A stretch of DNA of 62,662 bases from JBGZFC01 sp964631255 (GTDB lineage Bacteria; Bacteroidota; Bacteroidia; Bacteroidales; Dysgonomonadaceae). Shown one piece after another: positions 16,524 through 23,925 of this stretch (positions are counted from its first letter, which is position 1; every line of letters begins with the position of its first letter). Location: contig CAZVWS010000006.1 of NCBI GenBank assembly GCA_964631255.1, forward strand, positions 1 through 62,662. The letters are read 5' to 3'. The notes beneath the pieces were generated by a model that saw only the letters and a list, made by a program, of their open reading frames with translations, had not been told where the DNA came from and ran no database searches. A program made the translations under genes and the position numbers.

Positions 16524-17102
16524 ATGGAAATTGAAGAATTGAAATCTGCATGGCAAAAAAAGAATAAAAATTTAGATAACAAAAGTAATGATTATAATGT
16601 TATCCTACTTGATCATAAATCATGGTTTATCAGAAATAGGATAGCAATAGAAGGACTTCTCTGTATTATTCTTTCTCTTTTCTTAATGGTTATGCTCATC
16701 ATTCAGAATTTTAATTTGGAAAACTATAGTACAATAATCATATATACGTTTTGGCTTATTATAGCTATTTACACATTGGTAAAAGGAATATTTACGCTTC
16801 TTTTTTTTATAAAATCCTGTAATTTAAATACGGCAACCTCTAAATTTATACAGATAAATTTAAAAAACCGCCTGTACTTGGTGTATGAAAAAATGATTTG
16901 GTTGTGGTTCATTCTTCCTATAACTATAGCTATACTCCCTTTTGTAGTTGTAAATTTAATGACGATACGAGAAAATACTATTTTAATTTATACTATTACT
17001 GTCGGCATTCTATATTTGATAGTCTTGTTGGTCTTTAGCAAATCTCTTTGGCAAAAGAAAAGAATAATATTAGCGAGAATTAGAGAGATAAATTACAAAT
17101 AA
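16524..17102 (+). CDS. Membrane protein paired with ECF sigma, possible anti-sigma factor
   Basis: This 192-residue protein starts with the soluble motif MEIEELKSAWQKKNKNLDN, followed by four hydrophobic helices in two pairs (about residues 40-58 and 68-92, then 125-143 and 152-172). The same layout (short N-terminal E-x-L-K-x-x-W motif, then two pairs of helices) is seen in the protein at 32363-32932, also directly after a sigma gene. The N-terminal segment could hold the sigma factor at the membrane. Anti-sigma function is inferred from gene order, not from a recognised domain. Its 3' end is close to the right repeat copy, whose minus-strand promoter would read back into it. Confidence 0.6.
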   Translation: MEIEELKSAWQKKNKNLDNKSNDYNVILLDHKSWFIRNRIAIEGLLCIILSLFLMVMLIIQNFNLENYSTIIIYTFWLIIAIYTLVKGIFTLLFFIKSCNLNTATSKFIQINLKNRLYLVYEKMIWLWFILPITIAILPFVVVNLMTIRENTILIYTITVGILYLIVLLVFSKSLWQKKRIILARIREINYK

Positions 17103-17129
17103 ATATCGTCTAAATCTGATTTCTATTAC

Positions 17130-17178
17130 CTTGCCCATAATGGATAATATATCAATTCATTGCAAAGATAATAAAAAG
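17130..17178. repeat. Right copy of the 49-bp perfect direct repeat
   Basis: This segment is identical to 13448-13496. On the minus strand it still carries the radC -7 box (complement of 17163-17170) and an ATG at 17138, which opens only a 22-codon frame running into the island. Its right edge merges into the efp terminator, which is absent at the left copy. Confidence 0.97.
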
Positions 17179-17206
17179 GGCATCGAAAAATACGATACCC
17201 TTTCAA
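17173..17206 (-). terminator. efp transcription terminator
   Basis: AAAGGGCATCG (17175-17185) faces CGATACCCTTT (17193-17203); on the minus strand all pairs form, with one G-U, and the A-run at 17173-17177 supplies the U-tract. It lies 29 bases past the efp stop. Confidence 0.75.
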
Positions 17207-17231
17207 TTATCTCTCTATTTATGACAAGAAA

Positions 17232-17798
17232 TTACTCTTTCACGCGCTCTACATACGTTCCGGTGCGAGTATCAATTTTCACTTTCTCACCTTCGTTGAT
17301 GAAAAGAGGGACTCTAACTTCCGCGCCGGTTTCTACGGTTGCCGGTTTCAAAGTGTTAGTGGCTGTGTCGCCTCTCAAGCCGGGTTCGGTATAGGTAATT
17401 TGCAATACCACGTGAGTGGGCATTTCTACGGTCAATATTGTTCCACTTTCGGCATGTGTTTGCACTTCTACCAAGTCGCCTTCTTTCAAAAACTGAACAC
17501 CTTCTATTTGCTCTGCGGCGATGGGAACTTGCTCAAAAGTTTCGGTATTCATGAAGTTATATCCCATATCGTCTTGATAAAGATATTGATAAGGGCGACG
17601 CTCGATGCGAACCTCGTCCACTCTTACTCCCGAGTTGAACGTTTTGTCGAGAACGCGTCCGGTGGTTACATTTTTTAATTTTGTGCGAACGAAAGCTGCG
17701 CCTTTACCGGGTTTCACGTGAAGAAATTCCACAATTACAAAGTATTGTCCCTCTAAATCGATGCACATTCCGTTTCTAAAATCAGCTGTTGTTGCCAT
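17232..17798 (-). CDS. efp: Translation elongation factor P
   Basis: This 188-residue protein relieves ribosomes stalled at proline stretches. It has the three-domain EF-P layout: domain I with the loop KPGKGAAFVRTKLKN that carries the lysine modified in many bacteria, a central S1-like OB domain, and the C-terminal PGLRGDTATNTLKPATVETGAEVRVPLFINEGEKVKIDTRTG signature. The length is standard. A promoter is visible upstream (complement of 17841-17872) and a terminator downstream. The enzyme that would modify the lysine is not in the window. Confidence 0.96.
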   Translation of the reverse strand: MATTADFRNGMCIDLEGQYFVIVEFLHVKPGKGAAFVRTKLKNVTTGRVLDKTFNSGVRVDEVRIERRPYQYLYQDDMGYNFMNTETFEQVPIAAEQIEGVQFLKEGDLVEVQTHAESGTILTVEMPTHVVLQITYTEPGLRGDTATNTLKPATVETGAEVRVPLFINEGEKVKIDTRTGTYVERVKE

Positions 17799-17840
17799 AA
17801 ATTATTGTTATTGTTTGGTTTGTATGTATTTTTGAGTCCG

Positions 17841-17872
17841 CAAAAGTAGTTATTTTATTCCAAAACGACAAA
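17841..17872 (-). promoter_or_regulatory. efp promoter (TTTG-N20-TACTTTTG)
   Basis: On the minus strand a -33 TTTG (complement of 17869-17872) and a -7 TACTTTTG (complement of 17841-17848) are spaced by 20 bases. The efp start codon follows about 40 bases downstream. Confidence 0.6.
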
Positions 17873-17932
17873 TTATAATACATGCCTTTGGCGCGATTGC
17901 TATTCACGCCAAAGACATCTCGGTAAAAAAAG

Positions 17933-19249
17933 TTAGTTTGCAAATGCGCTGGAGGCATCCAAAATAATTTTTATAAGGAAGAAAATTGACAAGATATACA
18001 TCGTGATGCTGATATCTTTCACTTTTCCCGATAACAGTTTGATAATGGTAAAACTCAGCATACCAAAAATAATTCCGTTGGCAATACTGTATGTAAACGG
18101 CATGAAGATAATGGTAACGAACGCCGGAAATCCCTCGCTAATCTCGTTGAAATTGATGTCGGCAACCGAACCCATCATAAACAACCCGATAATGATGAGA
18201 GCAGGAGCTGTTGCCGCCGCCGGAACCATCAAGAAAATGGGAGCCAAAAAGAGAGCCAAAACAAACATCAGCGTTGTGCTCACGCTGGTGAGCCCGGTTC
18301 TTCCGCCGGCTGCCACGCCCGATGCACTTTCTACATACGATGTGTTGGGGCTGGTACCTAAAATGGCTCCTACAAACGTGCCCAGTGCATCGGCAAATAG
18401 GGCTTTTTGCAATTGCGGAAAACTACCGTCTTTCTCCGTTTTTCCTATTTTAGAAATTACACCGATAAGCGTTCCCATCGCGTCAAAAATATTAACCATC
18501 AGAAATGTGAAAACTACGATGAGCATATCGAACGTGAAAATATTTCCCCATTCAAATTGGAAGAAAATAGGCTCAATGCTCGGAGGCAAAGTTATCCAAC
18601 TGCCTGTCGGCATCTGTATTTGGCCCAATATTCCGGCAAAAACGGTGGAGGCAATAATTCCAATCAGAATTGCACCGTGCACTTTTTTCACCAAAAGTAC
18701 GGCAATAATTATCAATCCCAGTACGGCAATCCACACATTGGGATCTGCCATGTTGCCGAGCTGCACAAGCGTAAACTGGTTGGCTGTTACTATTCCCGCG
18801 CTTTTTAATCCGATAATGGTGATAAACAACCCAATACCAATGGGAATGGCATTTTTTAGAGCAACCGGGATATTATCTACAATTATTTTGCGGATATTGA
18901 AGATGGTGAGCAGCATGAAGCAAAAGCCCGACAAGAGAACTCCCGTGAGTGCAAACTGCCAACTGTGTCCCATGGCAATAACCACGCTGAAAGCGAAAAA
19001 ATTGTTGAGCCCCATGCCGGGTGCTTGCGCAATGGGTACGTTGGCAATAAGAGCCATGAACAATGTGCCGGCAATAGCCGCCAAAACGGTGGTTGTGAAA
19101 AGCGCACCCTTGTCCATACCGGTTTCACCCAATATTTGCGGGTTTACCGCCAAAATATATGACATGGTTAGAAATGTAATGATTCCCGCCATTATTTCCG
19201 TGCGAACATTGGTGTTGTTCTGTTTTAATTTGAAAAGTTTTTCTAACAT
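17933..19249 (-). CDS. NCS2-family purine permease (AzgA type)
   Basis: This 438-residue inner-membrane protein with about 12-14 hydrophobic segments would import guanine, hypoxanthine or adenine by proton symport. The N-terminus NTNVRTEIMAGIITFLTMSYILAVNPQIL and the substrate loops APGMGLNNFFAFSVV and ALGTFVGAILGTSPNTSYVESASGVAAGGRTGLT are characteristic of the AzgA/GhxP branch. It lies 59 bases after a gene for an outer-membrane nucleoside-channel-like protein on the same strand, so the two could move purines across both membranes. A CTTTGGCG/CGCCAAAG hairpin downstream may mark transcript end. Confidence 0.9.
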   Translation of the reverse strand: MLEKLFKLKQNNTNVRTEIMAGIITFLTMSYILAVNPQILGETGMDKGALFTTTVLAAIAGTLFMALIANVPIAQAPGMGLNNFFAFSVVIAMGHSWQFALTGVLLSGFCFMLLTIFNIRKIIVDNIPVALKNAIPIGIGLFITIIGLKSAGIVTANQFTLVQLGNMADPNVWIAVLGLIIIAVLLVKKVHGAILIGIIASTVFAGILGQIQMPTGSWITLPPSIEPIFFQFEWGNIFTFDMLIVVFTFLMVNIFDAMGTLIGVISKIGKTEKDGSFPQLQKALFADALGTFVGAILGTSPNTSYVESASGVAAGGRTGLTSVSTTLMFVLALFLAPIFLMVPAAATAPALIIIGLFMMGSVADINFNEISEGFPAFVTIIFMPFTYSIANGIIFGMLSFTIIKLLSGKVKDISITMYILSIFFLIKIILDASSAFAN

Positions 19250-19308
19250 AATATACTGATTATTTATCTATTATCTAATATTTATTCGTAACAGCCAATA
19301 GCCAATTC

Positions 19309-20019
19309 CTAAAAATTCCATTTAGTTGCCACGGTTGGAATGACCGAAAATTTCTCAAAGCGAGCAAAATTGTAGCTTAGTTCAATTTCGCTTCCAAGGG
19401 AGAAATTTGGGGTAATATTGTACCAAATTTGGGGCTCGGACAAGAAGATAATTTTCTTATCTCCCTCACCGGTAAGCCTATCTTTGTTTTCGGTCCACAA
19501 ATCGAGAAATCCGCCCAACGAAAGTTTACCGTTGGCAAGCGTAGAATTCCATGTGAGAGTCCATTGCACATCGTGGCTATTTTTTGTAAAAGCATTGAGC
19601 TTGTAAGCAACATACGTACCCATAAAGAAATTTCCTAACTGAAACGGATATTCAACTCCCACCATGTATGAATTGGGAATGGAAAATCCGATATTGGTAT
19701 CGCGAACCAAACCCAAGCCGCCATTGTACTCCAAATGTGGCATCAACGGGAAATCGCCGATTTTGAATGTGCGGGCAATTTCGGTATAAACCAAGCCGAT
19801 ATTTTTTTTATTGAAATGGAAGTCGGCATCTACAAACATGAAAGTAGAGCCCCATTTATCGGGTTTAAACATCTCGAATGTTGCTGTCAGATAATTGGTT
19901 GAAGCAATTTCATCGCCATATAACGAATGGCGGGGATCGAAATGAAGCTGCAAATTTTGCGCATTGAGCGATGTAAATGACACCAATAGCAGTGCAAATA
20001 GAAAAAGTTTTTGTTTCAT
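19309..20019 (-). CDS. Outer-membrane protein, DUF5020/Tsx-like
   Basis: This 236-residue protein has a cleavable signal peptide (MKQKLFLFALLLVSFTSLNA, cut before QNLQLHF) and alternating hydrophobic strands ending in an aromatic residue (VATKWNF), as expected for a beta-barrel. The HFDPRH...TNYLTATFEMFKPDKWGSTFMFVDADF start matches the Bacteroidales DUF5020 group, related in layout to the nucleoside channel Tsx. It probably shares a transcript with the purine permease 59 bases downstream, which supports a role in nucleoside or base entry. Substrate specificity is inferred. Confidence 0.75.
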   Translation of the reverse strand: MKQKLFLFALLLVSFTSLNAQNLQLHFDPRHSLYGDEIASTNYLTATFEMFKPDKWGSTFMFVDADFHFNKKNIGLVYTEIARTFKIGDFPLMPHLEYNGGLGLVRDTNIGFSIPNSYMVGVEYPFQLGNFFMGTYVAYKLNAFTKNSHDVQWTLTWNSTLANGKLSLGGFLDLWTENKDRLTGEGDKKIIFLSEPQIWYNITPNFSLGSEIELSYNFARFEKFSVIPTVATKWNF

Positions 20020-20149
20020 AATGGAGATAAATTAAGAAAATTAATAAAAGGAAAGGACGAAATTAGTAAAAAAAGGCAAATAAACGAATTCGATTCCAAT
20101 CTTTTTTATCTTTTGATTCATATCTTTCAGATTTAACACTTTAAATTTG

Positions 20150-20157
20150 TATTTTTG
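20150..20157 (+). promoter_or_regulatory. cysS -7 promoter box TATTTTTG
   Basis: The box matches TAnnTTTG and lies 28 bases before the cysS ATG. An imperfect -33 box TTTC is present near 20125. Confidence 0.45.
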
Positions 20158-20185
20158 CTATCTGAAATAAAAAATCCAAACTAAT

Positions 20186-21667
20186 ATGACACCTACAAAT
20201 ACAACACAACCTTTGGTTATCTACAATACACTCAGTCGCTCGAAAGAAAATTTTGAACCCATCAATCCTCCTTTCGTTGGACTTTACGTGTGCGGACCAA
20301 CCGTATATAGCGATGTGCATTTGGGCAACTGCCGTACATTTATCTCTTTCGACTTAATATACAGATACTTACTGCATCTCGGATACAAAGTGCGCTATGT
20401 GCGCAATATTACCGATGCCGGTCATTTGGAAGGCGACCGCGATGAAGGCGAAGACAAATTTGCCAAAAAAGCCAAATTAGAACAGTTGGAACCGATGGAA
20501 ATCGTGCAAAAATACACGCTGGGATTTCACGAAATTCTTCGCATTTTCAATACCCTCCCACCCAGCATCGAGCCCACAGCTACCGGACATATTTTGGAAC
20601 AAATTGAAATGATCAAAAAAATATTGGAAGCGGGATTGGCTTACGAAGTAAACGGTTCTGTCTATTTTGATGTGGAAAAATACAGCCAAACCAACGATTA
20701 CGGTCAGTTGACCAACCGAAAACTGGAAGACTTGCTGGAAGGAACGCGCGAACTGAGCGGACAAGACGAAAAACGTGGTCGCCTCGATTTTGCCCTCTGG
20801 ATAAAAGCCAAACCCGAAACGCTGATGCAATGGCCTTCGCCCTGGGGTTGGGGATTTCCCGGCTGGCACATCGAGTGTTCGGCTATGAGCACCAAATATT
20901 TGGGAACCACATTCGATATTCACGGCGGTGGAATGGATTTACAAGCCACGCACCACACCAACGAAATTGCCCAATCGGAAGCGTGCAACCACACGCAACC
21001 CGTAAAATATTGGATGCACACCAATATGCTCACCGTGAACGGCGCACGTATGTCTAAAACTGCCGGCAACGGCTTTTTGCCCAAAGAACTTTTCACGGGA
21101 GACCATCCTTTGTTGGAACAAGGTTATTCGCCCATGACGGTGCGTTTTTTCATGGCGCAATCGCATTACAGAAGCACGCTTGATTTCAGCAACGAGGCGT
21201 TGCAGGCAGCCGAAAAAGGCTACAAAAGATTGATGGAAGGCGTTGCCCGATTGCAAAAGCTGGAAGCATCTGCCACTTCGTCGGTCAATGTTACCGAAAT
21301 TCGCGACAATTGCTATGCCGCCATGAACGACGATTTCAATAGCCCCGTTCTTATCTCACATCTATTTGATGCCGTGCGCATTATCAACTCCGTTGCCGAT
21401 AAAAAAGAGACACTTACGGCAGATGACATCGCGCAACTGCAAGAATTGATGCAAACCTTTGTTTTTGACGTGCTTGGTCTGATAGACGAGAGCAGTGCCA
21501 ACGCCGGAGGCGAAGTTATCGACGGATTGATGAATTTGATTATCGATATTCGTAAATCGGCTCGCGAGAACAAAGATTGGGCTACTTCCGACAAAATTCG
21601 CGATGAACTAAAAGCTGCCGGCGTAGAAATAAAAGACACGAAAGATGGCGTGGAGTGGCGCATTTAA
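20186..21667 (+). CDS. cysS: Cysteinyl-tRNA synthetase
   Basis: This 493-residue class I synthetase attaches cysteine to tRNA-Cys. The zinc-binding CGPTVYSDVHLGNCRT block includes the HIGH-like signature HLGN, and the KMSKS loop reads ARMSKTAGN. GWHIECSAM supplies further zinc ligands (C and H), and the DALR/anticodon region follows. The length is typical for bacteria. The gene stands alone, with its own -7 box upstream and a 160-base gap to the next gene. Confidence 0.96.
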   Translation: MTPTNTTQPLVIYNTLSRSKENFEPINPPFVGLYVCGPTVYSDVHLGNCRTFISFDLIYRYLLHLGYKVRYVRNITDAGHLEGDRDEGEDKFAKKAKLEQLEPMEIVQKYTLGFHEILRIFNTLPPSIEPTATGHILEQIEMIKKILEAGLAYEVNGSVYFDVEKYSQTNDYGQLTNRKLEDLLEGTRELSGQDEKRGRLDFALWIKAKPETLMQWPSPWGWGFPGWHIECSAMSTKYLGTTFDIHGGGMDLQATHHTNEIAQSEACNHTQPVKYWMHTNMLTVNGARMSKTAGNGFLPKELFTGDHPLLEQGYSPMTVRFFMAQSHYRSTLDFSNEALQAAEKGYKRLMEGVARLQKLEASATSSVNVTEIRDNCYAAMNDDFNSPVLISHLFDAVRIINSVADKKETLTADDIAQLQELMQTFVFDVLGLIDESSANAGGEVIDGLMNLIIDIRKSARENKDWATSDKIRDELKAAGVEIKDTKDGVEWRI

Positions 21668-21740
21668 GACTTGAAGAAAATATGATTTAGAGCGAAGGAG
21701 ATAGCGAGGTAATGGCTTTGTTTTTATCAATTTAATCTTT

Positions 21741-21785
21741 GCACAACTTTGTATTGCACAACTTTGTATTGCACAACTTTGTATA
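21741..21785 (+). repeat. Three tandem 15-bp repeats carrying -33 boxes
   Basis: The unit GCACAACTTTGTATT occurs at 21741-21755 and 21756-21770, then with one change at 21771-21785. Each unit contains TTTG, and the last TTTG (21778-21781) is the -33 box of the promoter ending at 21808. Confidence 0.9.
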
Positions 21786-21808
21786 ATTTAAAAAAGTACT
21801 TATCTTTG
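21778..21808 (+). promoter_or_regulatory. Promoter of the AAA ATPase gene
   Basis: TTTG at 21778-21781 and TATCTTTG at 21801-21808 are separated by 19 bases, an exact match to the Bacteroidota consensus. The ATG follows 20 bases later. The repeated TTTG units upstream may tune its strength. Confidence 0.7.
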
Positions 21809-21828
21809 TGTAAAAAAATTACTGAGTT

Positions 21829-22956
21829 ATGGAAAATCCGTTTATATTTGGCTCAGCCACTTCGGGAGAATGGTTTACCGACCGCGAAGAAGATGTAAAA
21901 CGCTTATTGGCTAATTTCACTCATAGCATCAATACAATCTTGATTTCTCCGCGAAGGTGGGGAAAAACATCTTTGGTGCATAAAGTGAGCGAAAAAGCCC
22001 AATCCTCCAACATAAAGGTGGTAAACATTGACGTATTCGCTTGTAGAAATGAAGATGATTTTTATACACTTTTCGCAACCGAAATAATAAAACAAATGTC
22101 TAATAAGTGGGAGGAATGGGTAAGTAGTGCAAAACAGTTTTTATCGGGATTGGTGCCGAAAATCAGTTTCGGCATTGATCCGATAACCGATTTTTCTATT
22201 TCTTTCGATTTTTCTAATCCGCAGCTTACAGAAGAAGTATTAAATCTTCCCCAAAAAATAGCCAACGAAAAAAATGTGCAAATTGTGATTTGCTTAGATG
22301 AGTTTCAACAAATTGCAGAATTTGGCAATGCCCTTTACTTTCAACGAAAATTACGGTCGGCTTGGCAACTTCACAAAAATGTTGCGTATTGTCTTTATGG
22401 AAGCAAACAACATTTGATGACCAAACTGTTTTCCAAACAAAGTATGCCATTTTATAGATTTGGCGACGTAATATATTTGCAAAAAATAGATACAGCGCAT
22501 TGGATTGATTTTATTATTCGTAGGTTCGAAGTAACCGGGAAAGAAATATCGCCCGAACTTGCCGAAAAAGTTTGCACCACCGTGGAAAATCACTCCTCAT
22601 ATGTGCAACAACTCGCGTGGCTTCTTTGGGTACAAACCCATAAAATAGCAACCGACGACAATTTTGAAGCTGCCTATACAGATTTGCTCGACCAAAATTC
22701 CATGCTTTATTTCAAGTATATTGATGGTTTAACTGCTTATCAGCTCAATTTTTTACAAGCATTGGCAGATAATGTTACTTCAGAATTTACCAAACGCGAA
22801 ATAATGCAAAAATATCAGCTGGGAACGGTTGGCAATATCAACAGATTAAAAAAGTCGCTCGAAAACAAAGAATTAATCGATATTTCCGGCAAGACAGTCA
22901 GTTTTAACGACCCTGTTTTTAAATTGTGGTTCAAGAAAAATGTACGCAGATTTTAA
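21829..22956 (+). CDS. AAA-family ATPase of the archaeal-ATPase type
   Basis: This 375-residue cytoplasmic P-loop ATPase has Walker A in ISPRRWGKTSLVHK (about residues 39-52), Walker B in QIVICLDEFQQIAEF, and a C-terminal winged-helix-like region (TSEFTKREIMQKYQLGTVGNINRLKKSLENKELI). Proteins of this Arch_ATPase group are common in Bacteroidales, often near mobile or defence genes, but their function is largely unknown. There is no fused nuclease (DUF234-type) domain. It has its own promoter with three tandem -33-containing repeats and is followed 70 bases later by yaaA. Confidence 0.75.
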   Translation: MENPFIFGSATSGEWFTDREEDVKRLLANFTHSINTILISPRRWGKTSLVHKVSEKAQSSNIKVVNIDVFACRNEDDFYTLFATEIIKQMSNKWEEWVSSAKQFLSGLVPKISFGIDPITDFSISFDFSNPQLTEEVLNLPQKIANEKNVQIVICLDEFQQIAEFGNALYFQRKLRSAWQLHKNVAYCLYGSKQHLMTKLFSKQSMPFYRFGDVIYLQKIDTAHWIDFIIRRFEVTGKEISPELAEKVCTTVENHSSYVQQLAWLLWVQTHKIATDDNFEAAYTDLLDQNSMLYFKYIDGLTAYQLNFLQALADNVTSEFTKREIMQKYQLGTVGNINRLKKSLENKELIDISGKTVSFNDPVFKLWFKKNVRRF

Positions 22957-23026
22957 TTTACAAATTTACCGAAGTCTTTCAAACCAAGTCTTGGTTCTTG
23001 ATTCTTAACTCTAAAAGTCTAAAACA

Positions 23027-23788
23027 ATGCAAATAATCCTCTCCCCCGCCAAACTGATGAATTTTGGCGAAACGGACAAAAATATAAAAACAACCCAACC
23101 ACAGTTCTTAGATAAAACGGAACAATTGGTGGAGGTTTGTCAGCAACTGACCGAAAGCGAAATTTCGGCAGCAATGAAAATCAATCCCAAAATGGCACGC
23201 GAAGTGCACGAGTTTTTTCAAACTTATCATTTCAAGTCCACGCCAAAGCGTGCCGCATCGCTGGCATACAACGGCATTGCCTACAAAGGATTGAACGCAC
23301 ACGATTTCACGAAAGAAGATTTCGATTTCGCGCAACGCCATCTGAACATCATTTCCGGATTATACGGTATCCTCCGTCCGTTGGACGAAATAAGACCCTA
23401 TCGTTTGGAAATGATGCGCAAAATTGTTCCGCAGGGTTACAAAACATTGTACGATTTCTGGCAGGAAACGCTCAACAAACACCTAACAGCCCAATTGAAA
23501 AAGGATGAAAATGTGATTATCAATGTTGCTTCCAACGAATACTCGAAAGTGGTTCAGAAAAGCAAGCTCCCGAAAGGAGCAAAAATCATCGATATTCAGT
23601 TTCTGCAGCAGGAAAACGGCAATTTGAAACAGATAGTGGTTCACAGCAAAAAAGCACGCGGTCTGATGTCGCGTTTCATCATCAAAAACAGGCTCGTCCA
23701 CCACGAAGAGGTAAAAGCTTTCGATTACGAAGGGTATTTTTTCTACCCATCGCTTTCCGACGAAAAACGTTGGACTTTTGTACGGTGA
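23027..23788 (+). CDS. yaaA: YaaA/UPF0246 peroxide-stress protein
   Basis: This 253-residue protein belongs to the YaaA family, which in E. coli lowers free intracellular iron during hydrogen peroxide stress and binds DNA. Family blocks visible are the N-terminal MQIILSPAKLMNF, the LAYNGIAYKGLNAHDF segment, ISGLYGILRPLDEIRPYRLEM, and INVASNEYSKVV. The length matches the family (about 250-260). No shared promoter with the upstream ATPase is evident, though they are only 70 bases apart. Confidence 0.9.
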   Translation: MQIILSPAKLMNFGETDKNIKTTQPQFLDKTEQLVEVCQQLTESEISAAMKINPKMAREVHEFFQTYHFKSTPKRAASLAYNGIAYKGLNAHDFTKEDFDFAQRHLNIISGLYGILRPLDEIRPYRLEMMRKIVPQGYKTLYDFWQETLNKHLTAQLKKDENVIINVASNEYSKVVQKSKLPKGAKIIDIQFLQQENGNLKQIVVHSKKARGLMSRFIIKNRLVHHEEVKAFDYEGYFFYPSLSDEKRWTFVR

Positions 23789-23874
23789 ACAGACTCCAGA
23801 AATCGAGTGCAAACAGAGCATCTTTGCATATTATGTTACAATAACTATAAATAAATATAAACGTAAATCATTGC

Positions 23875-23905
23875 TTTGCCACTCGACTTTTAATTACTAT
23901 TTTTG
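23875..23905 (+). promoter_or_regulatory. aroA promoter
   Basis: TTTG (23875-23878), 19 bases, then TATTTTTG (23898-23905): an exact match to the Bacteroidota pattern. The aroA ATG follows 20 bases later. Confidence 0.7.
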
Positions 23906-23925
23906 TAGAAAAATAATCCCCATCG

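Larger units (their letters stand above)
13497..17129 (+). other. AT-rich genomic island between 49-bp direct repeats
   Basis: About 3.6 kb lie between the two repeat copies, visibly richer in A+T than the flanking radC and efp regions. All five genes point the same way: precursor-like protein, small membrane protein, radical SAM maturase, ECF sigma factor and membrane protein. No integrase or transposase is present in the island. The ancestral order was probably radC, repeat, efp terminator, efp. The mechanism of insertion is unknown. Confidence 0.75.

Noticed and set aside
13497..17129. Island as a standard transposon or integrative element
   Set aside because: No integrase, transposase, relaxase or terminal inverted repeats are seen; only the 49-bp direct repeats mark the borders.
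18003..19259. 418-codon frame antisense to the purine permease
   Set aside because: It mirrors the permease exactly in the opposite strand; the minus-strand product has strong family motifs and helices, so this is a shadow frame.
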